Below, in pieces: positions 51,782 to 59,168 of a stretch of 61,487 nucleotides of DNA. Every line of letters begins with the position of its first letter. The stretch's first letter is position 1. Source of the stretch: Ectothiorhodospiraceae bacterium (lineage in GTDB: Bacteria > Pseudomonadota > Gammaproteobacteria > Nitrococcales > Aquisalimonadaceae); NCBI GenBank assembly GCA_020831845.1, contig JAFIFV010000114.1, positions 1-61,487 of the forward strand, written 5' to 3'. The position numbers and the translations under genes are program-made. Below the pieces are notes generated by a model. It searched no databases. It was not told where the DNA came from and was given only the letters and a program-made list of their open reading frames with translations.

Positions 51782-51815
51782 CTAGGGCAGCGTGAATACT
51801 TCAGCGCTTCCCTAG
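51782..51815. mobile_element. collapsed MITE remnant between CTAG copies
   Basis: CTAG (51782-51785) and CTAG (51812-51815) flank GG plus one complete element end (CAGCGTGAATACTTCAGCGCTTCC read in two parts: CAGCGTGAATAC and TTCAGCGCTTCC). The same end closes the 300-bp element at 56.7 kb. A deletion from the second base of one end to the start of the other would give exactly this. The CTAG copies look like a 4-bp target duplication. Confidence 0.7.
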
Positions 51816-51861
51816 ACGGGCTGCCCCCGCGGGATACTAACCTTCAAGGAGGTAAAACGGC

Positions 51862-52488
51862 CTACTTGGCTTTGGCAAAGTAGCTCGTCATCAGATTACG
51901 GTAGTTCGGAATGTGGTCGGAGAACAGTTCCCCGAGCCCCTCGATATCGTTGCGCCAGTCCCGATGCAACTCGCAGGCCATGGCAAACCAGGTGGTCAAC
52001 TGTACCCCGGCCTGCTGCATACGGAGCCAGGCGGCATGGCGGGACACCGTATTGAATGTGCCTGACGCGTCCGTCACCACGAAGACGTCGAAACCTTCCT
52101 CGATGGCCGACAGCGCCGGGAAGGCTACGCAGACCTCGGTAACCACACCGGCAATGATGAGCTGCTTCTTCCCGGTGGCCCTGACGGCGTTGAGAAAATC
52201 GTCGTTGTCCCAGGCGTTGATATTGCCAGGGCGCGCGATATAGGGCGCATCCGGAAACATTTCCGTGAGCTCAGGCACCAGCGGACCGTTCGGACCCTCC
52301 TCGAAGCTGGTGGTGAGGATCGTCGGCAGCCCGAAGTATTTTCCGCAGGCCGCGGTGGCGAGCACATTGTTCTTGAATTCGCTGGGAGTGAAATCCTGTA
52401 CCAGCGAGATCAGTCCCGCTTGGTGATCCACCAACAGCAGGGCAGCGTCATTCTTGTCCAGTGGCTTGTACGTATATGGCGTGGTCAT
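51862..52488 (-). CDS. ycaC: YcaC-like cysteine hydrolase (isochorismatase family)
   Basis: The 208-residue length equals that of E. coli YcaC. The catalytic triad candidates are Asp in LLLVDHQAGLISL, Lys in ATGKKQLIIAG and Cys in GVVTEVCVAFPALSA. AGGAGG lies before ATG 52488. YcaC-type proteins form octamers and hydrolyse an unknown amide. The neighbouring pirins and regulators do not reveal its substrate. Confidence 0.88.
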   Translation of the reverse strand: MTTPYTYKPLDKNDAALLLVDHQAGLISLVQDFTPSEFKNNVLATAACGKYFGLPTILTTSFEEGPNGPLVPELTEMFPDAPYIARPGNINAWDNDDFLNAVRATGKKQLIIAGVVTEVCVAFPALSAIEEGFDVFVVTDASGTFNTVSRHAAWLRMQQAGVQLTTWFAMACELHRDWRNDIEGLGELFSDHIPNYRNLMTSYFAKAK

Positions 52489-52810
52489 GGGAACCTCCTC
52501 GACTGCAAGATGCTCCATAGAGCAGGAACTGATTGGAGCGGGCGCCACTTGGTTCGTGGCCCGGGCCGCTGGCAATGAAGCGTCAAACGCCAGACGCATC
52601 TTGAGTGCGTGTCTGTCGAGTGGACCTGTCTCGCCAGCGTGGGGTAACTGTGGTCCCCGACGCCGGCCTTGAGTAGAGGTAAAAATAGAGATTCAGTGTT
52701 CCTCATGCAGGACAATGCTGGATTATGTTGGCAATTTTTCTGAATCAGTACCGCATGGGGAACGATTATCTGTGAGGAAGGAGCGAAGCAGCCTGGGGCC
52801 AGCCGCAAGC
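52489..52810. other. intergenic region upstream of ycaC, no gene seen
   Basis: Open frames here (for example at 52485-52808) lack ribosome sites and family resemblance. The region should hold the ycaC promoter; on the minus strand a CATAAT (52727-52722) is -10-like with only a weak TACTGA -35. No terminator for the upstream transporter is evident. Confidence 0.4.
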
Positions 52811-53728
52811 CTAACCCCCGCGTCGCCCCGGCGTCTCCAGTGATGGCCAGACGTCACCCTGGGCGGACGCTGTCCGAACCAGCACCACCGGGCGCACGGG
52901 CAGGCCGGCCAACCGACGGTAAAGGCCGAAACGAACGGCGCCCTTGCTGGTCTTGTGTCGCCGGGCCACGCTCAGTTCGATCAACAGATATGGCCCCAGC
53001 TTGGTTACCCGGGCCTGCTTCCGGTCCAGCCCCAGGTTGTTCAGTGCACGTTCCACCTGCACTTGCAGCTCATGCGGCGGAGCGGCCAGCAGCAGTTCCC
53101 GCAGCGCCCCGATGGTCATGCGCAACGGCACCAGGACGAAGTAGCCGGAGACCAGTATGACCATCACCGGATCCGCATAGACGGCCAGGCCTGCCCAGCG
53201 AGTCTGCTCCAGCCCGAAGGCGGCGGCAAAACCGGCCAGTACCGCCGCACTCAGCAAGGTGTCCATGCTCCACTGCTGGTATTCCGCATGGACCAGATCT
53301 GTCCGCTGGCGAACCAGCACCCACCGCAGGTAGAGCAGGCAGATGCCGCAGCCCACCACGTTGATTGCCGTGAACAGCAGCGCCATTCCGGTCTGAATGT
53401 CCGTGCCGCCGGTCACGAGAGCCCGCACCGCTGAGGCGAACGACAGCAGGCAGACCAGCATGATGGCAATGCCTTTCACCGCGATTACCAGAGGCTGTAG
53501 TGCCGCGTATCCGAACGGAAACCGCACATTGCCAGGCCTGCGAACCAGTCGCCCGGCCTGTATGGCCAGCAGGGAGAGCAGCAGACTTACCAGCGAGTAG
53601 GCGCCATCGAACAGGATCATCAACGACCCCATCCACAAGCCCCAGCCTATACCGGCTGCGGCGAATACAGCGGCGAATGCCGCTGATACCATCAGCGACG
53701 TATTTTCCCGCAGAAAGAAGTAACGCAT
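52811..53728 (-). CDS. cation diffusion facilitator family transporter with altered metal site
   Basis: The 305-residue product has five to six predicted transmembrane helices followed by a C-terminal soluble domain (ALNNLGLDRKQARVTKLGPYLL), as in CDF exporters. Helix 2 reads MILFDGAYSLVSLLLSLLA, where the second Asp of the usual DxxxD metal site is Ser. Helix 5 reads YQQWSMDTLLSAAVL, where the His of HxxxD is Gln. It is therefore a divergent CDF that may move another ion or need other ligands. The start at MRYFFLREN has GGAGGGATA upstream. It is divergent from a LysR gene. Confidence 0.85.
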   Translation of the reverse strand: MRYFFLRENTSLMVSAAFAAVFAAAGIGWGLWMGSLMILFDGAYSLVSLLLSLLAIQAGRLVRRPGNVRFPFGYAALQPLVIAVKGIAIMLVCLLSFASAVRALVTGGTDIQTGMALLFTAINVVGCGICLLYLRWVLVRQRTDLVHAEYQQWSMDTLLSAAVLAGFAAAFGLEQTRWAGLAVYADPVMVILVSGYFVLVPLRMTIGALRELLLAAPPHELQVQVERALNNLGLDRKQARVTKLGPYLLIELSVARRHKTSKGAVRFGLYRRLAGLPVRPVVLVRTASAQGDVWPSLETPGRRGG

Positions 53729-53819
53729 TATCCCTCCATAACGTATTGAAGGCATCATAGGGGGTGTAAGGCGCAGGGCGTCAATCGCTCAGCGACGAAA
53801 AAACCGGCGGAGAGTTAGC

Positions 53820-54752
53820 ATGAGAATTGCTCAGATCGAGACTTTCCTGGCCGTGGTGAAACACGGATCCATCGCCGCCGCCGCGCGCGAACTAGGGCAG
53901 AGCCGCACCACTGTCAGCACCGCTCTGTCGGCGCTTGAGGACGAACTGGCGGTCGCCCTGTTCGAGCGCGGCGGAAACCGGCTTTCCCTGACTCCGATCG
54001 GCGGCGCTATCGTGACCGACTGCCGCAGGCTGGAGCAGGTGGCAAACCAGATCCACTCCCGCTGCCGCCATCACCTCACCGGTGCCGAGTCCGCGCTGCG
54101 CATCGCCCGGGATGACTGTCTGCCAGAGAGTGCCTGGCGGGAACTGCTGCGACGCCTGAAACGGCAATTCCCTCAGACCAGCGTCTCCGTCTATCTGGCA
54201 CCGCCCAGGGAACTGCCGTTGCTGGTGGAACGCCAGGCCGTGGACGTGGCTTATGGGCTCATGCCGGAACAAACCAGCATGGGCTACCAGCGACTGCGCG
54301 AGATCGCCGATGTGCGCATGCATACCGTGGCCTCCAGTGACCACCCATTGGCCCGTCTCGCCACGGTGACCCAGGACGATCTGGTAATGCATACGGAAGT
54401 GACCCTGGCGTATCTGGGAGATACTTCTTTAATGGCCGATGCGCCGGAAACGGCGAACTATCTGGCCTTCACCCAGTACGAAGTCATTCGCGACGTGGTG
54501 ATGGAAGGCGCGGGATGGGCGGACCTCCCCCTGCCGCTGATCACCGAAGCCCTGGCCCTGGGCAAACTCCGTGTCATCCGCCACCCTGAAGCGCAATGGT
54601 GGAAAACCCTGTTTGCGCTGGAATCTGCCCAGGCCACCGGCGGTCCGGTGGTCACGTGGCTGGCCAACGCGCTAGAGGCATGGTTCCGCGATGAGACAGT
54701 GATCAAAGAGGAGCAGCGTTCGGGGGATAGGGTGCCGAGAGGGGAGGGCTAA
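53820..54752 (+). CDS. LysR-family transcriptional regulator
   Basis: The 310-residue product has the winged helix (MRIAQIETFLAVVKHGSIAA, LGQSRTTVSTALSALEDEL) and a substrate-binding domain with LLVERQAVDVAYGLMPEQ. It is divergent from the CDF transporter across 91 bp, its likeliest target. The C-terminal 20 residues are Arg/Gly-rich and may be unstructured. It is clearly different from the LysR at 49819. Confidence 0.92.
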   Translation: MRIAQIETFLAVVKHGSIAAAARELGQSRTTVSTALSALEDELAVALFERGGNRLSLTPIGGAIVTDCRRLEQVANQIHSRCRHHLTGAESALRIARDDCLPESAWRELLRRLKRQFPQTSVSVYLAPPRELPLLVERQAVDVAYGLMPEQTSMGYQRLREIADVRMHTVASSDHPLARLATVTQDDLVMHTEVTLAYLGDTSLMADAPETANYLAFTQYEVIRDVVMEGAGWADLPLPLITEALALGKLRVIRHPEAQWWKTLFALESAQATGGPVVTWLANALEAWFRDETVIKEEQRSGDRVPRGEG

Positions 54753-54923
54753 GTGATCGGTTCCGCGATTACATGGTATCGGTAAACTGTCTGCAGTAGC
54801 CTCCTCTCACGGAAAGAATTTGTCGAAAGACAGGTGATCGATATGCGGTGTTACGAAGTGGTCGGAATGACGCAATATCGCTGCGTTCTATCCAATTCCT
54901 GTAGAATGTGCTGAGAGCCGAGC

Positions 54924-55517
54924 ATGAGTCAGCAAGCGTACTATGAGCGATCATTGAGCGTAGAGGTGTATCCTCATCTCAGGATAGCCCTTGAGGTAGT
55001 TGATGCGTCGCTGCCCATGGTGGCCGTGGATATAGGCTGCGGTGCTGGGCGTGATACCGTGTTCTTGGCTGAGCGCGGTTTTACGGTATACGCATATGAC
55101 AAAAGCGATGCTGCTATCGCACGCCTGAGTGAAACCGGGCGCATATATCTTAATGAAACGTTATTCCCCCAGGTTTGCAGTTTTGAGCAGTATGAGTATC
55201 CAGAATCGACTCTGGTAAGCGCATGCTCCAGCTTGTTCTTTTGTAATCCGGGATTTTTTCCCCTTGCTTGGAGGAATATCACTCGGTCACTGCTGAGAGG
55301 GGGAGTCTTTTGTGGACATTTTATGGGGGAAAACGATTCTTGGGCAAAGAAGGAAGGTGGTGATCTGACAATTCACGCACGTTCTGAGTTGGAAGAGCTT
55401 TTTCGTCGTGATTTCAAAATTGTTGATATCTATGAGCATGATGCAGAAGGCATGACTTTGCTCGGAAGGAAAAAGCGCTGGCATACCTACTCTGTCGTTG
55501 CTCAGAAAATCGTTTAA
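54924..55517 (+). CDS. class I SAM-dependent methyltransferase (TehB-like)
   Basis: The 197-residue product has motif I VAVDIGCGAGRDTVFLAERGF and an Asp at motif II (YAYDKSDAAI), close to TehB-type thiopurine/tellurite methyltransferases. Other family features include SLLRGGVFCGHFMGENDSW. Base composition is lower in G+C than the core genes. Its stop (TAA) overlaps an attC-like sequence. Substrate unknown; transfer from another genome is inferred. Confidence 0.82.
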   Translation: MSQQAYYERSLSVEVYPHLRIALEVVDASLPMVAVDIGCGAGRDTVFLAERGFTVYAYDKSDAAIARLSETGRIYLNETLFPQVCSFEQYEYPESTLVSACSSLFFCNPGFFPLAWRNITRSLLRGGVFCGHFMGENDSWAKKEGGDLTIHARSELEELFRRDFKIVDIYEHDAEGMTLLGRKKRWHTYSVVAQKIV

Positions 55518-55581
55518 CCAGCGGCTGTTGGCGGGCGCGCCTACGCTGCGCTTCGGAACGCCGCAAAGCCGAGCGTCAGAG
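55512..55581 (+). repeat. attC-like hairpin after the methyltransferase gene
   Basis: GTTTAAC (55512-55518) fits the RYYYAAC end of an integron attC site. Then CGGCT and GGCG pair with CGCC and AGCCG across a variable centre (CCTACGCTGCGCTTCGG), as in attC arms. The far end reads GTCAGAG where GTTRRRY is expected, so the recombination core is damaged. No integrase and no second attC are seen in the window. A decayed cassette boundary is possible, not proven. Confidence 0.3.
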
Positions 55582-55605
55582 ATACCAAGAAGGCAGTGCA
55601 GAAAT

Positions 55606-56364
55606 ATGGAAGATCGAAAAAAACTAGCTGTGCTGATTGATGCCGATAACGTCAGTTTCGCGTTGTGCGAAGCATTGGTTCAGGAAGTCGCCAAGTATGG
55701 AGCTGCAAGTGTTAAACGCGCGTATGGGGACTGGACAACACCCCGGCTATCTTCATGGAAACCGATGCTCCATGAGTATGCGATTAGCCCGATGCAGCAG
55801 TTCAGCTATACAACCGGGAAAAATTCGACCGACTCATCCATGATCATTGATGCCATGGATTTGCTCTATACAGAGAAATTTGATGGTTTTTGCCTGGTTA
55901 CAAGCGATTCCGACTTTACAAAGCTGGCCACACGTATTCGCGAATCCGGCTTGGTAGTGTATGGGTTTGGTGAAAAGAAAACGCCTGGGTCGCTTCAAGC
56001 CGCATGCGATAAGTTCGTTTTCCTTGAGGCACTCGTAGTTCCGTCGAGTGAATCGGGAGGGGAGGGGAGTGGTAAGTCCGCCGCTAAAGAGAAGAAATCC
56101 AAGAAACAGCTGAATCAGGACGCCAAGCTGATAAGCCTCTTGCGGGGAGCCGTTGAAGCGACTTCCGACGATACCGGATGGGCAAATATCGCAGCTGTAG
56201 GAGCACATATTGCCAACCAGAGTTCCTTCGACTCCAGGAACTACGGATATCGAAAGCTAAGTAGTTTGATTGAAACAACGGAGCTGTTTGATATCGAAAA
56301 GCGAAACCCAAGAGGCAACAACGGTTACGATTTGTATCTTAGAGATAAGCGTTTTTCCGGGTAG
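55606..56364 (+). CDS. NYN-domain protein with OST-HTH/LOTUS domain
   Basis: The 252-residue product has an N-terminal NYN (PIN-like) nuclease domain (about 5-145) with its acidic residues in LAVLIDADNVS, SSMIIDAMDLLY and CLVTSDSDFTKLATRIRE. A Lys-rich linker follows, then an OST-HTH/LOTUS domain (about 170-250) with TGWANIAAVGAHI and SRNYGYRKLSSLIE. Such proteins are predicted RNA-processing nucleases; several bacterial relatives are uncharacterised. ATG 55606 was chosen over an open frame from 55498 that runs through the attC-like site. The gene is AT-richer than the core. Confidence 0.87.
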   Translation: MEDRKKLAVLIDADNVSFALCEALVQEVAKYGAASVKRAYGDWTTPRLSSWKPMLHEYAISPMQQFSYTTGKNSTDSSMIIDAMDLLYTEKFDGFCLVTSDSDFTKLATRIRESGLVVYGFGEKKTPGSLQAACDKFVFLEALVVPSSESGGEGSGKSAAKEKKSKKQLNQDAKLISLLRGAVEATSDDTGWANIAAVGAHIANQSSFDSRNYGYRKLSSLIETTELFDIEKRNPRGNNGYDLYLRDKRFSG

Positions 56365-56396
56365 CCCTGAGAAGGGGGGTATGGATTCCCCCGCAA

Positions 56397-56696
56397 TTAA
56401 GGAAGCGCTGAAGTATTCACGCTGCCGCGTTGCGGTCAGATTTTTCGCGCTGCGTCGTTGCGCCTCTTGGCAAGGGCCCGCCATTGCCGGCGAGTCGCGC
56501 CTTGCCCACGGGCTTGCTGCAATGCCAGAGTCCCATGCGAATCGATCAGAGGCTCCCTGGGGGCTCGGCCGGTTTTCGTCCGTGGCGGTGTCGCAAGCCA
56601 CCCCAGGTAGAACCACGACCTGCGGCGTCTTGCTCCTGGCCATGAACGAAAACCGGTCTCGAGCGCGACAGCGTGAATACTTCAGCGCTTCCTTAA
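56397..56696. mobile_element. 300-bp MITE-like element with terminal inverted repeats
   Basis: The two ends are perfect inverted repeats for 28 bases including the flanks: TTAA then GGAAGCGCTGAAGTATTCAC plus GCTG at 56397-56424, and its complement at 56669-56696. After one mismatch the next four bases (CGCG) also match. TTAA on both sides looks like a 4-bp target duplication. The interior has no convincing gene; open frames on both strands run through the ends. GG-starting ends with YTAR-type flanks fit IS5-group mobilisation in trans. No transposase is present. Confidence 0.8.
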
Positions 56697-56964
56697 GCAC
56701 GGGGAGCACTTCTTAATCGAGCGAACGAGGAATTGGTTGCAGGTGACCGGAGTAGCCCCGATGAGGCGCGTGGGGGTATCTCTGACGAATTCGAATCATG
56801 TTTGCTGCGGAAATGATCGGCTTGCTCTAACATCATCGCAGCCGACGACTTCGCCGCGTGGTCTCTAGGTTGTGCCTCATGTGGAGGTGCTCACGTACGA
56901 CTATTAAAGAATTAACAATGACTTATGGTTGGCCGCGGCCCATGTCGCGGCGAGGGAGGAATGC

Positions 56965-57366
56965 ATGTTCAATCACATTATGGTCGGTTCGAATGACATC
57001 GAGCGTTCAAAACGCTTCTATGACGCAGTGCTCGGGACGCTCGGCGCGGGTGAGCCGCTGCGCAACAAGGCGGACGCGGGCCACACCAGGCTCTTCTACC
57101 GACACGAAGGCAACACTTTCTGCGTCAGCGAGCCCATCAACGGCGAAGCGGCAACGTTCGCCAACGGCAGCACCATCGGTTTCAAGTGCAACTCGCCTGA
57201 ACAGGTGCATGAATTCCACGACACGGCTGTGGCGTCCGGTGGCACTTCGATTGAAGATGCGCCGGGGCTTCGCAAGGGGGCTATGGGCGAAATGTACCTG
57301 GCCTATGTACGTGATCCTGACGGCAACAAGCTCTGCGCCATCCATCGTCCCAAGCAGGACCGTTGA
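56965..57366 (+). CDS. VOC (glyoxalase/dioxygenase-like) family protein
   Basis: The 133-residue product has the VOC start MFNHIMVGSNDIERSKRFYD, the middle strand GNTFCVSEPING and the end YLAYVRDPDGNKLCAIHRP. AGGGAGGAATGC precedes the ATG. VOC proteins bind a metal between beta-alpha-beta units and include bleomycin- and fosfomycin-type resistance proteins as well as glyoxalases; the exact class is not clear. It lies 268 bp after the MITE. Confidence 0.85.
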   Translation: MFNHIMVGSNDIERSKRFYDAVLGTLGAGEPLRNKADAGHTRLFYRHEGNTFCVSEPINGEAATFANGSTIGFKCNSPEQVHEFHDTAVASGGTSIEDAPGLRKGAMGEMYLAYVRDPDGNKLCAIHRPKQDR

Positions 57367-57554
57367 TCGGGTGGGCTGACGCCCAGGTATCAGGCAGTGA
57401 GCGGTATGCTACCCGGCCCGGTCTCCAGCCGGCGCGCCACTCGAGGCACGCGGCTGGGTTTGGGCGTCATGCAGTGACTGTTGCGAAGGCATCCATGGTC
57501 GTGCCCGCCATAAGTGTGCGCTGCCCATTATCCAGTCGTCGACACGAAACGGAC

Positions 57555-57977
57555 TTATGCCGTCCACCGTTCGCGTCGCCCTCGACGTGGTCGAGCGGCG
57601 TGGCGCAGCAGGCGTTGGAACGTTGGGCATTCCATATGATCAGGGGCCGGGCACTCGGCAGCATGTCGCAAGCCATCGCGCATAGCGGTCAATCGACGAA
57701 TGACCCTGTCCAGCTCATTCGCCTTTGCCATGAGCTGCGCGCGGTCGATGCGGGGACTGCCCGTAGCATCGAGCATGCCTCCGATCTCGTCCAGGGAGAA
57801 CCCCGCACTGCGCCCGAGTGCAATCAGCGATAGCCGCTCCAGGATGTTCTGCGCAAACAGCCGCCGCAAGCCATGTCTTCCAACCGAGCAGATGAGCCCT
57901 TTCTCTTCGTAGTAGCGCAAGGTGGAGGCCGGCAGACCAGAGCGCCGGGCGACCTCGGCAATATCCAGAGATTTCAC
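57555..57977 (-). CDS. MerR-family transcriptional regulator
   Basis: The 140-residue product begins (GTG 57977) VKSLDIAEVARRSGLPASTL and RYYEEKGLI, the MerR winged-helix start. A coiled dimerisation helix (QLMAKANELDRVIRRLTAM) and a C-terminal CPAPDHMECPTF, with two Cys that could bind metal or sense redox, follow. GAGG is 6 bp before the GTG. Longer open frames up to 58085 would run through the operator and are less likely. The divergent DUF2938 gene is the probable target. Confidence 0.82.
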   Translation of the reverse strand: MKSLDIAEVARRSGLPASTLRYYEEKGLICSVGRHGLRRLFAQNILERLSLIALGRSAGFSLDEIGGMLDATGSPRIDRAQLMAKANELDRVIRRLTAMRDGLRHAAECPAPDHMECPTFQRLLRHAARPRRGRRERWTA

Positions 57978-57979
57978 GC

Positions 57980-58010
57980 TTGACCTCAAGTCGACTTGAA
58001 TTCGTACATT
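57980..58010 (+). promoter_or_regulatory. MerR-type promoter with 19-bp spacer and dyad operator
   Basis: TTGACC (57980-57985) and TACATT (58005-58010) are 19 bp apart, the overlong spacing of MerR-activated promoters. A perfect 14-bp palindrome TCAAGTCGACTTGA (57986-57999) fills the spacer. It lies between the merR-like start and the DUF2938 gene at 58045. Confidence 0.75.
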
Positions 58011-58044
58011 GAAATCCTTGTAGACGAAAGGGACAAGCATCACC

Positions 58045-58539
58045 ATGCATGACGCTCTCGAAATACTTCTGCATTCCGCTGTCATTGGAATTGGCGCTAC
58101 GCTGGTAATGGACCTCTGGGGTTGGATCCAGAAGCGCGTCTTCCATGCACCGCCACTCGATTACGCGCTGGTGGGGAGATGGATCGGCCACTTTCCCCAG
58201 GGCCAGTTTCGGCATGACTCCATCATGGCCGCGTCGCCGGTTGGTGGTGAACGCGCCTGGGGTTGGATCGCGCACTATGTCATCGGCATTGTCTTTGCCG
58301 TCCTGCTGGTCTCGCTGTGGGGGCTGGAGTGGGTTCAGGGTCCCACGTTGGCACCAGCGCTGGCGGTCGGTGTCGGCAGTGTCGTGATCCCCTTCTTCAT
58401 CATGCAGCCCGCCTTTGGTATCGGAATTGCCGGTTCACGTACGCCGAAGCCGACTATCACCCGATTGAAGAGTCTCGCAGCGCATCTATCCTTTGCCATC
58501 GGGCTGTATCTTGCAGCGAAAACCTGGGCGGTGTTGTAG
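58045..58539 (+). CDS. DUF2938 family integral membrane protein
   Basis: The 164-residue product has about four predicted helices (LLHSAVIGIGATLVMDLWGW, WIAHYVIGIVFAVLLVSLWG and others) with AFGIGIAGSRTPKP near the end, matching DUF2938. Function is unknown. It is placed directly downstream of a MerR-type promoter and divergent from a MerR gene. It is probably induced by the ligand of that regulator; a role in metal or redox stress is inference. Confidence 0.78.
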   Translation: MHDALEILLHSAVIGIGATLVMDLWGWIQKRVFHAPPLDYALVGRWIGHFPQGQFRHDSIMAASPVGGERAWGWIAHYVIGIVFAVLLVSLWGLEWVQGPTLAPALAVGVGSVVIPFFIMQPAFGIGIAGSRTPKPTITRLKSLAAHLSFAIGLYLAAKTWAVL

Positions 58540-58657
58540 CTGTATTATTCGTAACAGGGCCCAGTGCCAGATCACATGCGCCGACTGCCACATCGCGGGG
58601 GAAAGTGCGGACAGGCTCATGGCGCCTGGTCCGCGCTGCTTGGGAGGGCGACTGTTT

Positions 58658-59059
58658 ATGGAACGCGTAACGGGAATCGGAGGCATTTTCTTCCGGGCGA
58701 GAGACCCCGGCGAACTGGCGGCCTGGTACGAGCGGCATCTCGGAGTATCGAAGGTTCCGAAAACCTATGATGATGACCCTTGGTGGCAAGATGAAGGGCC
58801 GACGGTATTCGCCCCGTTGCCGGCTGATACGGAATACTTCGGTCGACCCGAGCAGACGTGGCTGATCAACTTTCGGGTCAGCAATATGGACGCCATGGTG
58901 GCCCAGCTTCGCGACGCGGGCATTGCCGTGGAAGTGGATCCGACCGAATATCCCAATGGCCGGTTTGCTCGCTTGTGCGACCCCGAAGGAAATCCCATCC
59001 AGCTCTGGCAACCAAAGGTCACGGACGAGACAGATGACGGGAAGGGAGTGCTTCCTTAA
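58658..59059 (+). CDS. second VOC family protein
   Basis: The 133-residue product starts MERVTGIGGIFFRARDPGEL, with AWYERHLGVSKVP and the end PNGRFARLCDPEGNPIQLWQP. It resembles glyoxalase/bleomycin-resistance-type VOC proteins and differs clearly from the VOC at 56965. TGGGAGGGCGACTGTTT precedes the ATG. The product is likely cytosolic, with substrate unknown. Confidence 0.84.
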   Translation: MERVTGIGGIFFRARDPGELAAWYERHLGVSKVPKTYDDDPWWQDEGPTVFAPLPADTEYFGRPEQTWLINFRVSNMDAMVAQLRDAGIAVEVDPTEYPNGRFARLCDPEGNPIQLWQPKVTDETDDGKGVLP

Positions 59060-59168
59060 TGACCGGGACGGCAGGTACCACCAACCGGCCCTGCCTTTTG
59101 GTCCTGCGGCGAGATCGTAACGTTGAGCCCTGCCGGGCCCTGGTTTTGCGTTGAGTGAGGGAGGACAC

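Noticed and set aside
56257..56716. Two overlapping open frames on opposite strands across the MITE
   Set aside because: Both run through the inverted repeats and share the same terminal peptide because of the palindromic ends, so they are by-products of the element.
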